From Lachnospiraceae bacterium UBA935 (lineage in GTDB: Bacteria; Bacillota; Clostridia; Lachnospirales; Lachnospiraceae): 26,932 nucleotides of DNA. A program made the translations under genes and the position numbers. The notes under the pieces were generated by a model. That model did no database searches, had not been told where the DNA came from, and saw only the letters and a list, made by a program, of their open reading frames with translations. Numbering within the stretch: the stretch's first letter is position 1; each line of letters begins with the position of its first letter. Of the stretch, positions 7,785 to 14,502 are shown one piece after another. Where the stretch lies: positions 48,631 to 75,562 of the forward strand of contig DBDJ01000023.1 of assembly GCA_002293525.1 (NCBI GenBank), in the 5' to 3' direction.

Positions 7785-8762
7785 TTATTTTCTAATCAGG
7801 CTCTGACGTGCCCCGTGCATTTCTTTATGCTCCAGGACATCCCTTACGGCATCCATCCGCAAGCCCGCATCGATAAAGTCACAATATTTACAAAAAGGAT
7901 AATCCTGCCTGCCGTTCTTGATTGCTTCCCGCAGCTTCTGATATTTGGCACTGTTCCACGCTTCTTTCACATCGACCTCGTTCAGATCGGCAAGATTACT
8001 CACCTCAAAATTGTCGCAGCAGCAGATTCCCAATTTGCCATTGGGAAAAATAAACATGTCGGTATAGGGCATCAGACAGGTTTCGGTGATGACCTTCTTC
8101 GTGTTTTTTTTGTTTGGCGCGCTCCCGGCGCGGTTGGTCAGAACCGCTTTCTTATATCTTAGCTGAATCAGGATATCCACATCCCGGAACTCATCCGGAT
8201 GTGCTTTTACATATTCGTAGATAACCCGTATATTGTCAAAAAGCTTCATGTCTGTACAGTAATTATTAATAATCAACTGATTCACATAAGGCGCTATCGC
8301 TTTTACCTTGTCAATATCCAGTAATAATCCGTTAGTGGAAAGGAAAATAAAGCTCTCCGGAAGCTGCTCCCGGCAGTACTTGTGAAATTCTGTAATTCGA
8401 GTATCTAAGTAAGGTTCATTATTTCCATAAAGAGTCAGATGTCCCTTATATCCCCAGTCCTTCAGCTGATCAATAATCCGGTAAAATAAATCATCTTCCA
8501 TCCGCATATAGGGACGCTTTTCCGCATTTTTATTAGCCGTACAGAACTCACAGGTACCGTTGCAGCGATTGATCGTTTCGATATTAACTATGCAGGGGTA
8601 GGGGCTTTCTGATTTGTCCGTAAAAAAATCAATGTATTCCCGCTGCGATTTTCGCCGGCTGATAAACTGCAGTTTGAGATAGCTCTCACTGGACAGCTTA
8701 GGGAAAAGCTTTTGCAGATTCCAGCCGATTGCTCCGCCGAAATTATGAATTCTGATTGGCAT
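7785..8762 (-). CDS. Radical SAM/SPASM-domain protein
   Basis: This encodes 325 residues. The radical SAM motif CxxxCxxC is at residues 67, 71 and 74 (RCNGTCEFC), which holds the [4Fe-4S] cluster that cleaves S-adenosylmethionine. Further on are LTLYGNNEPYL (a GxxEP-type SAM-binding strand) and a late Cys-rich part (GICCCDNF, then CKYC near 290) typical of SPASM auxiliary-cluster domains. The ATG follows AGGAG by 7 nt. It is monocistronic and convergent with the FAD gene. No small precursor peptide ORF is evident beside it, so a RiPP role is not supported. Similar stand-alone proteins occur in polysaccharide or cofactor loci. The substrate is unknown. Confidence 0.85.
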   Translation of the reverse strand: MPIRIHNFGGAIGWNLQKLFPKLSSESYLKLQFISRRKSQREYIDFFTDKSESPYPCIVNIETINRCNGTCEFCTANKNAEKRPYMRMEDDLFYRIIDQLKDWGYKGHLTLYGNNEPYLDTRITEFHKYCREQLPESFIFLSTNGLLLDIDKVKAIAPYVNQLIINNYCTDMKLFDNIRVIYEYVKAHPDEFRDVDILIQLRYKKAVLTNRAGSAPNKKNTKKVITETCLMPYTDMFIFPNGKLGICCCDNFEVSNLADLNEVDVKEAWNSAKYQKLREAIKNGRQDYPFCKYCDFIDAGLRMDAVRDVLEHKEMHGARQSLIRK

Positions 8763-8888
8763 ATTGGACTCCTGTCGTATGCTGTATTATGACCATTTTG
8801 TCTTCGTGTGACAAAGTTCTTACGTGTTAATTGACTTAATTTTCTCGCAGATATCGTACCATAATATCCGCAGATGGTCAACTTTATT

Positions 8889-8925
8889 GTTCCTGTATTG
8901 TTCCTTCCCTGTTCCTGTATTGTTC
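8889..8925. repeat. Two direct copies of a 15-bp sequence upstream of the radical SAM gene
   Basis: GTTCCTGTATTGTTC occurs at 8889-8903 and exactly again at 8911-8925 (22-bp period, two turns of the helix). They lie about 130-160 nt before the radical SAM start. The same-face spacing suits a tandem regulator site, but a slippage duplication is equally possible. Confidence 0.55.
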
Positions 8926-8958
8926 TTTCTATGCCAATTATAGTTATTGTCAAGGTGA

Positions 8959-9302
8959 GGGCTCGGGGGCCGGAGGGCTGGACGGTCGGGTTTTCTCGGT
9001 GGACGCATTAAGATTATAGCTCAGACCACTGCGAGGCGTTTTGCGCTGTTCTTGCGCAAAATCCCGAGTTACGTAAGCGCCAAATCGCTTTTTAGCGATT
9101 TGTGTGCATAAAGTTACTGTGGAGTAACGGCGTATGCACTTCGGCTAGGCTGGAACAGTAACGCATTAAGTGCCAATGCAGAGGAAACCAATTCAAGTGG
9201 AGCCCCTCTGAGTAGACTTAAATGCTCTGGGTTCCTCGGAGTGCTATAAACGCCGCGTCCAGAGAGAAAATCCGACCGTCCAGCCCTCCGGCCCCCGAGC
9301 CC
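8959..9302. ncRNA. Candidate structured RNA or palindromic element bounded by 31-bp perfect inverted repeats
   Basis: The arms 8959-8989 and 9272-9302 are perfect 31-bp reverse complements, very GC-rich compared with the surroundings. Pairing continues inwards with short mismatches (TTTTCTC/GAGAAAA, then GGACGC at 9001-9006 with GCGTCC at 9255-9260). Inside are nested helices: TTTTGCGC/GCGCAAAA (9039-9061), CAAATCGC/GCGATTTG (9081-9102), GTGCATA/TATGCAC (9104-9139) enclosing GTTACT/AGTAAC (9113-9128), GGAAC/GTTCC (9152-9156 with 9231-9235), GCATTAAG/CTTAAATGC (9163-9170 with 9217-9225) and CAGAGG/CCTCTG (9179-9210). No convincing ORF exists. I cannot match it to RNase P, tmRNA, 6S, group I/II introns or T-box. 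HEARO/omega-RNA-like or MITE/PATE-like identity is possible but unproven. The transcribed strand is unknown. Confidence 0.6.
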
Positions 9303-9308
9303 CCCCCC
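9300..9308. repeat. C9 homopolymer at the edge of the inverted-repeat element
   Basis: Nine consecutive C bases overlap the last bases of the right arm. Such runs slip readily. This one is outside any ORF, 172 nt upstream of hscC. Confidence 0.7.
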
Positions 9309-9480
9309 TGGTAAACTTAATAACACGGTATTGGAGTGAACAGTAACAAACAGCTTACAGCTAAAATAATTCGAAAAACAGTGACATTTTCATCATGATA
9401 TGTTATTCTGCTAATAATAAATAGTTAATAAAGCTATAATAATCCTATAATAATCCACAGTATATACATAAGGGGAGAAA
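9303..9480 (+). promoter_or_regulatory. hscC leader/promoter region
   Basis: This AT-rich stretch lies between the inverted-repeat element and the hscC ATG. TATAAT-like hexamers occur near 9435-9452 (CTATAATAATCCTATAATAA), but no good -35 stands out. The 3' end is a strong ribosome site, AAGGGGAG. The sequence GTGAACAGTAAC at 9336-9347 recurs at 22997-23008. Confidence 0.4.
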
Positions 9481-11193
9481 ATGAACACCAAATCCATCTC
9501 AATCGGCATTGATCTGGGTACCACCAACAGTCTGATCGCCTGTTTCGATGAAGGCGAAACCAAAATAATACCCAATGCACTCGGCAATTATTTAACACCA
9601 TCAGTAGTAAGCGTCCTGGATAATGGCGAATTTATCGTGGGAGAAGCGGCACGGGAGCGGCTGATTACCAATCCGGAGAAAACAGCAGCCCTTTTTAAGC
9701 GGAGCATGGGGACATCCCGAAAAATTTCCTTGAACAATCAGTTTTTCAGTTCTCAGGAACTATCGGCTCTTGTCTTGAAATCGCTGAAAGAGGATGCCGA
9801 ATCCTATCTGGGGATGCCGGTCACCGATGCGGTGATTAGTGTGCCGGCCTATTTCAACGACCACCAGCGCCGTGCCACCATCGAAGCCGGCCACATCGCC
9901 GGACTTACGGTGGAACGGCTGATCAGCGAGCCGACTGCGGCCGCCTTGGCATACGGCCTTCATACTCGGGAAGAAGAACTGAAATTCTTGATCTTCGACT
10001 TAGGAGGCGGAACCTTTGATGTTTCCGTAATTGATTTATTTGATAACCTGCTGGAAGTACGCGCCGTATCCGGTGATAATTTTTTAGGCGGCGAAAATTT
10101 TGACCAACTAATTGTTCAGGCCTTCTTATCAGAAAACTGTCTGGAAACCGGAAGCCTGTCCACACAAGAGCAAGCCCACATTATAAAACAGGCACGGAAT
10201 CTGAAAATGGCGCTGTCCGTGTCCGTCAGCGCGGAAATGACCTGCCGGATCGGCGACAAGGATTATCAACTGCGATTAACGCAAAGCCAGTTCGAGTCAC
10301 TGTGCGAAGCTTTGTTGGAAAAGCTACGTATTCCACTTAAGCAGGCGCTTGCGGATGCCAAAATCCGGACACAGGATCTGGATGAACTGATCTTGGTGGG
10401 CGGCTCTACCAAAATGCCGATGATCCGTTCCTTTGCCGGCCGAATATTCCGCAAATATCCGTTATGCAGCATTAATCCTGATGAAGTGGTCGTGACCGGA
10501 GCCGCTATCGCCGCGGCTATGAAAGACCGCAACGAAACCCTGAAAGAAAATATCATGACGGATGTATGCCCGTTTACTCTGGGGATAGAGACTGCACACC
10601 GTCATGGGCGCATCCTTGAGAGTGACATCTACTTCCCGATCATCGAAAGAAATACCACGATCCCGTGCAGCAAAGTAGAAAGGTTTGGTACCCTGACGGA
10701 TAATCAGACCGATATCCGGTGTGCCGTTTACCAAGGGGAATCACGCAAAGCAAGTGAGAATATTCTGATCGGTGAAATGGAAGTCCATGTGAAAGGAGCA
10801 CCGGCAGGACAAGAAGTCGTAGATATTCGTTTTACGTATGACATCAACGGCATCCTGGAAGTGGAAATCACCATAGTTTCTACGAATGTCACCACTCGGC
10901 AGGTCTTCCTTAGTAACGGTAACACCATGACGGAAGAAGAGGTGGACGACTGCCTTAAAAAGCTGGCCGCCCTAAAGATTCATCCGCGTGAAAATGCGGT
11001 ATACCGTCATCTGATTGAAAAAGGGGAAAGGATTTATCAGGAAAGCCTGGGCGACAGACGCCAATATATATCCCGAGTCTTATCCGATTTTTATGCTGTT
11101 CTGGAAAAACAGGACCTGAATGAAACAGAACGATTCGCCACTAAGCTCAGTAAAATGTTAGACGAATGGGATCAAGGCGGCGAACTTGAGTAA
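9481..11193 (+). CDS. hscC: HscC-type specialised Hsp70 chaperone
   Basis: This encodes 570 residues (E. coli HscC is 556). The ATPase domain has the phosphate-1 loop GIDLGTTNS (9-17), the AALFKR segment with the catalytic-type Lys (73), phosphate-2 DLGGGTFDV (173-181) and an adenosine motif LVGGSTKMP (about 302-310). Long stretches agree with HscC rather than DnaK, including IPNALGNYLTPSVVS, EDAESYLGMPVTDAVISVP, SGDNFLGGENF and the substrate-domain phrases PIIERNTTIP and DIRFTYDINGILEVE. The C-terminal lid is short and lacks the EEVD/EEKK tail of DnaK. HscC is a narrow-client cytoplasmic Hsp70 with dedicated J partners. Here the next gene, overlapping by 8 nt, is a J protein. The start follows AAGGGGAG. 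No CIRCE or sigma-32-like site was seen upstream. Confidence 0.9.
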   Translation: MNTKSISIGIDLGTTNSLIACFDEGETKIIPNALGNYLTPSVVSVLDNGEFIVGEAARERLITNPEKTAALFKRSMGTSRKISLNNQFFSSQELSALVLKSLKEDAESYLGMPVTDAVISVPAYFNDHQRRATIEAGHIAGLTVERLISEPTAAALAYGLHTREEELKFLIFDLGGGTFDVSVIDLFDNLLEVRAVSGDNFLGGENFDQLIVQAFLSENCLETGSLSTQEQAHIIKQARNLKMALSVSVSAEMTCRIGDKDYQLRLTQSQFESLCEALLEKLRIPLKQALADAKIRTQDLDELILVGGSTKMPMIRSFAGRIFRKYPLCSINPDEVVVTGAAIAAAMKDRNETLKENIMTDVCPFTLGIETAHRHGRILESDIYFPIIERNTTIPCSKVERFGTLTDNQTDIRCAVYQGESRKASENILIGEMEVHVKGAPAGQEVVDIRFTYDINGILEVEITIVSTNVTTRQVFLSNGNTMTEEEVDDCLKKLAALKIHPRENAVYRHLIEKGERIYQESLGDRRQYISRVLSDFYAVLEKQDLNETERFATKLSKMLDEWDQGGELE

Positions 11194-13036
11194 GTCTGGT
11201 ATCATAGTTAAAAATAACCGAAATCCGTGGGCCATACTGGCAATCGATCCGACGGACGATGCCCGGGCCATCCGTAAAGCCTACAACAAAGCCGTCCACA
11301 TGCATCATCCGGAAGAGGATCCCGACGGATTTATGATGGTCCGTGAGGCATATGAGAAAATCCTCAAACTTTTGGAACACAGCATCCGGGTTCCGTCCGG
11401 AAATGATATCCCGGTCACGGTTTTCCCATCGGCTTCTGCCGATGAAAGCGACATTGCCCCGTACTTTCAGGAGGCATATGCGTTATATCATAGCTTCTGG
11501 GACAGAATCCAGAAATCCAAGTGGAAACAGCTTTTCCTGTCGATGAATTTTGAGTTCTACGACATGTTTAAAGCAAATGCCGGGCTTTTTTTTAATGAAT
11601 GTTATCACCTGCCTACAGATGTCTGGCGATACCTGAACGAGAAATTCTATCTACCTGATTCCAAGCGGTTTATACGACAGAGCGCCTATCAGAATCAGCT
11701 TGATTTTACCTTCCGGATCTTTACTCCGGATATTACATGGGATTATGAGAAGTATATTGAATTGCGCTATCAGGGAGCCTGCGCCCAAGCGGAGAAACAG
11801 TATAATAAGGCTTTGACCTATTTTCAGGAAGCCATGGCAATTTATGACGGCGAATGGGCGCTGCAGCAAAGAATCGACCATATCCTATATGAATTGCAGC
11901 GTTTAGAAGAAGCAGCCGACATGTTTGGGATCAGAATCGGCGAAAAAATGGATCCTGAGGTTTCGCGGCTATTGCTCCTGATCAAAGAACAGGCTCAAGC
12001 AGACGGATATCAGCTGCTGAATGATCAAAACCCCAATGATGAGAACGAAACAAGAAATCTGCTGTATCTGTGCTTATATGACATGCTGCTGCTCTATCGG
12101 GATTTTTTTCAGCGGATCGACAAAAGCTGCTGGAAATATCTCATTGTCAATCTCCCTCTAACGGTGCGAGAAGAACTGGAGATACTGGCCCCCTATATTT
12201 TTAATATCTGCTGCTATCTGCCCCGTTCCGTCTGGGCCTTGGTCGCCAGTGAGTTTTCACTGGAACAGAAGCCGGCCTTTTTGAAACGCTGGATTCTTCA
12301 TTCCTATGCCAGACTTGATTTTTCCCTGTTTCATCCAGATATGAATTGGGATTTTGAACACTATGTCGAACTATGGCACGACGGCATGGAGGCCTATGAG
12401 CAGAAGGAATATGAAAAAGCCCTTCCCAGCCTGCAAGCGGCTTACAAGATTTATAGCAGCGACCGGAAATTAGCCGAGGCACTTGCTGAGACATATCTGG
12501 CCACAGGTAATATTTCAGCTGCCAAGAAATGCCATATTGATGGCTTCCACGCCTCCGAACTGACTAGAAAAAAGTCCTCTCTCTTTGAAATGAAAAGCAT
12601 TATTTTTGAAAAAGAAGCAAAAGCCGGACGCATTGCTTTATTATACGAAAAATGCTACACCTGCCTTACTCAAAAGGAATACCGGAATCTGTTCCGCTTA
12701 AGCCTTGCTTTCTGGTTCCGTACCAAAGGCGCCGCGATGGCTCAGATCTTTCTGCTTCAGTCCTTGTTCATGCAGCAAAAATATCGCCTTTTACATTACG
12801 CCTTATTCTTTTGCCATACCGCAAAGCATGACAATTTTATGGGCGCTTTATTATATGCCCAAATGGAACAAGCTGAGGCCGATGCCCCGTTTCCTTTTAT
12901 GGTGACAGAGCGGCAGCTCTTCCAAATAAGGAAAATGAAGTCGGACTTATTGACTTGCGGCGGGCTGATTCTGATCGCGGTATCGGCACTGATTGCCTTA
13001 GTCTATGTATTGTTATATTTTTTAGGGTTTTTATAA
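11186..13036 (+). CDS. J-domain co-chaperone with HPE motif, duplicated helical repeats and C-terminal tail anchor
   Basis: This encodes 616 residues from a TTG at 11186 that overlaps the hscC stop by 8 nt and follows AAGGCGG by 5 nt. No nearby ATG preserves the J domain. Residues 13-60 (NPWAILAIDPTDDARAIRKAY, then HHPEEDPDGFMMVREAYEKIL) are a J domain in which the canonical His-Pro-Asp is His-Pro-Glu (41-43). The middle contains two related helical/TPR-like units. The first ends in DITWDYEKYIELRYQG and the second in DMNWDFEHYVELWHDG, each followed by a YxKAL TPR helix, so an ancient internal duplication is clear. Residues about 590-614 are one hydrophobic helix, so the protein is tail-anchored and would recruit HscC to the membrane. 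E. coli hscC has the partners DjlB and DjlC, which this resembles. Confidence 0.85.
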   Translation: MSKSGIIVKNNRNPWAILAIDPTDDARAIRKAYNKAVHMHHPEEDPDGFMMVREAYEKILKLLEHSIRVPSGNDIPVTVFPSASADESDIAPYFQEAYALYHSFWDRIQKSKWKQLFLSMNFEFYDMFKANAGLFFNECYHLPTDVWRYLNEKFYLPDSKRFIRQSAYQNQLDFTFRIFTPDITWDYEKYIELRYQGACAQAEKQYNKALTYFQEAMAIYDGEWALQQRIDHILYELQRLEEAADMFGIRIGEKMDPEVSRLLLLIKEQAQADGYQLLNDQNPNDENETRNLLYLCLYDMLLLYRDFFQRIDKSCWKYLIVNLPLTVREELEILAPYIFNICCYLPRSVWALVASEFSLEQKPAFLKRWILHSYARLDFSLFHPDMNWDFEHYVELWHDGMEAYEQKEYEKALPSLQAAYKIYSSDRKLAEALAETYLATGNISAAKKCHIDGFHASELTRKKSSLFEMKSIIFEKEAKAGRIALLYEKCYTCLTQKEYRNLFRLSLAFWFRTKGAAMAQIFLLQSLFMQQKYRLLHYALFFCHTAKHDNFMGALLYAQMEQAEADAPFPFMVTERQLFQIRKMKSDLLTCGGLILIAVSALIALVYVLLYFLGFL

Positions 13037-13138
13037 ATACTCCTGGATTTAGTACAAATATAGAAAAGAACCCTGCTCAAGTAATAGGAAATAAGAAATT
13101 GGTATAGAAATTGGAATGGGAATAGGTAAAAAATCGAA

Positions 13139-13855
13139 ATGTCACAAATCTCAAAAGATATTCTTTTCAGCCTTTTATTAGGCTGGCCGGCCTATCAGAT
13201 CAACGATATCAGAGAACATGGACTGATTCTGAGACAGGACAATGCGGGGGAAGCTGTCGCGAGTGGACTGAAAGGCCAGGCGGCTCTTTCGCCGAGGTTT
13301 CTATCCGGTTTTGCGGAAGATCTTGCCCCTGATCAATTCAAAAAAAGGCTATTGATCATGAATCAGTTCTTACGAGAGAAATTCAACATCCGTAACCGGG
13401 ATTTGCTGCTTTCGGCGATTCGTTCCTGTCGTCTGGGCAGCCATTCCCGTGCCCAGTTAACAGATTTGTTTAAGAAGGCCGCTCACACCGGGCATAAGGA
13501 TCAATTTTACCGGAAAAATAATCCGAATCTCGTATTTGACGAAGTGCTGTTTGTCCAAAAGAACGGTTTTCTTTTGAAAGACACTGTTTTTCAGGCCTTT
13601 GATGTCAGTATGCTGGTTTTATTATGCCGGATCGGATTGTATCTTGAATGGCTCGGCTTTGAAGAGGCCGTACAGATGCTGGAAGAGACGGCAAAAGAAA
13701 TAAAGGGGCATTATACCTCCTATGAAGAGTATTATACCGAAGCGGCAGTCGCATACGCATTTTTCAACCGGGAAATCCAGGTGAACGAATCGTATTTTGA
13801 CGCGATAAGAAAATACCGCCCGTTCCGGGAGGCTTTCGCAGAATACTTTATGTGA
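13139..13855 (+). CDS. DUF1266-like protein of the hscC locus (YbeU/YbeR-like)
   Basis: This encodes 238 residues with no signal peptide or TM segment. The C-terminal half (FDVSMLVLLCRIGLYLEWLG, EEAVQMLEETAKEI, then SYEEYYTEAAVAYAFF) follows the DUF1266 pattern of a helix ending in RxG, a GY/G-EEEA helix, then an SWEEF-like helix and a YxxG/Y-F/W end. E. coli carries two DUF1266 proteins of about 235 residues, YbeR and YbeU, beside hscC, djlB and djlC. Finding the same family after hscC and a J protein here supports the assignment. It lies 102 nt after the J gene. The ribosome site is weak (AATAGG, about 10 nt from the ATG) and an A/G-rich purine stretch precedes it. Function is unknown, but a client or cofactor of HscC is a reasonable inference. 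Confidence 0.7.
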   Translation: MSQISKDILFSLLLGWPAYQINDIREHGLILRQDNAGEAVASGLKGQAALSPRFLSGFAEDLAPDQFKKRLLIMNQFLREKFNIRNRDLLLSAIRSCRLGSHSRAQLTDLFKKAAHTGHKDQFYRKNNPNLVFDEVLFVQKNGFLLKDTVFQAFDVSMLVLLCRIGLYLEWLGFEEAVQMLEETAKEIKGHYTSYEEYYTEAAVAYAFFNREIQVNESYFDAIRKYRPFREAFAEYFM

Positions 13856-13874
13856 AAGAACGCACTACTAGTTA

Positions 13875-14456
13875 TCACATTTCCAGCTCAACCAGCATCT
13901 CAATTTCCACGGTGATATTCCCCGGCAGCACATTAACGCCGATGGCGGAACGGGAAGGACAGCCGATCTCCTCGCCAAATATCTCCGCCAGCAGTCCGGT
14001 AGCGGCATTGGCAACCTTGGGCTGGTCATAAAAATCATTGCTGCTGGCCACAAAAACCAGCATCTTCACAAAACTCTTTATGCGGCTCAGATCCCCCAGC
14101 TGCGCTTTCAACACTGCCAGCACATTAAGCAGGCAATTCACTGCTGCCTGCGAAGCTTCATCAAAATCAACCTCTGCGCCAGCCTTTCCGGTGATATTCT
14201 GTCCGCTGACTGCCGGACCGCATCCGGATACATAAGCCAGCTTCCCTTGGCAGAATTCCTTACAAGGGGTATAAATACCTCCCTTAGCCGGTGCCGTCGG
14301 CAGCTCGAAACCCAGCTCCCGGATTCTTGCCTCAAGCTGTTCTCCGGTGAGCTTTCCGGCTCCTTTTTTTTCGGCTCCGGTTTTTTCGGCTCCGGTGTCG
14401 GTTTTTCCTGCTCCGGTGTCGATTTCTGACATCGGGTTCACTTTGTTTTCGTTCAT
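13875..14456 (-). CDS. RidA (YjgF/YER057c/UK114) family protein with a repetitive N-terminal extension
   Basis: This encodes 193 residues. The core from about residue 40 (LEARIRELGFELPTAPAKGGIYTP) to the end is a RidA-like domain, with the Arg in PSRSAIGVNVLPGNITVEIEML matching the conserved PARSAVGV...VEIE segment that holds the carboxylate-binding Arg. RidA proteins hydrolyse reactive enamine/imine intermediates made by PLP enzymes. The first 39 residues are extra: TDTGAGK, TDTGAEK, TGAEKK and GAGK repeats encoded by a short tandem DNA repeat. The start is well supported by AAGGAGG 8 nt upstream, so the extension is translated. It is the last gene of a three-gene minus-strand unit, 46 nt after the aminoacylase stop. 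Confidence 0.85.
   Translation of the reverse strand: MNENKVNPMSEIDTGAGKTDTGAEKTGAEKKGAGKLTGEQLEARIRELGFELPTAPAKGGIYTPCKEFCQGKLAYVSGCGPAVSGQNITGKAGAEVDFDEASQAAVNCLLNVLAVLKAQLGDLSRIKSFVKMLVFVASSNDFYDQPKVANAATGLLAEIFGEEIGCPSRSAIGVNVLPGNITVEIEMLVELEM
14350..14425. repeat. In-frame minisatellite in the RidA-like gene
   Basis: Plus-strand units of the type TTTTTTCGGCTCCGGTGTCG recur about four times with variation and contain T6-T8 runs. They encode the TGAGK/TGAEK tract. The homopolymers could slip and shift the frame. Confidence 0.6.
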
Positions 14457-14502
14457 GTATTCTGCCTCCTTAACCGTGCGAATTAAATTTTACACTTTCT
14501 TC

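Noticed and set aside
7785..8762. RiPP maturase with precursor peptide
   Set aside because: There is a SPASM-like Cys-rich end, but no small precursor ORF, leader-binding domain or transporter lies beside it.
8959..9302. RNase P RNA, tmRNA, 6S RNA or a group I/II intron
   Set aside because: The conserved motifs I know for these (RNase P CR segments, tmRNA tRNA-like ends, intron domain V or P7 core) are not visible.
9114..9326. 70-residue minus-strand ORF inside the inverted-repeat element
   Set aside because: It crosses the structured arm, has no ribosome site, and has a composition unlike a protein.
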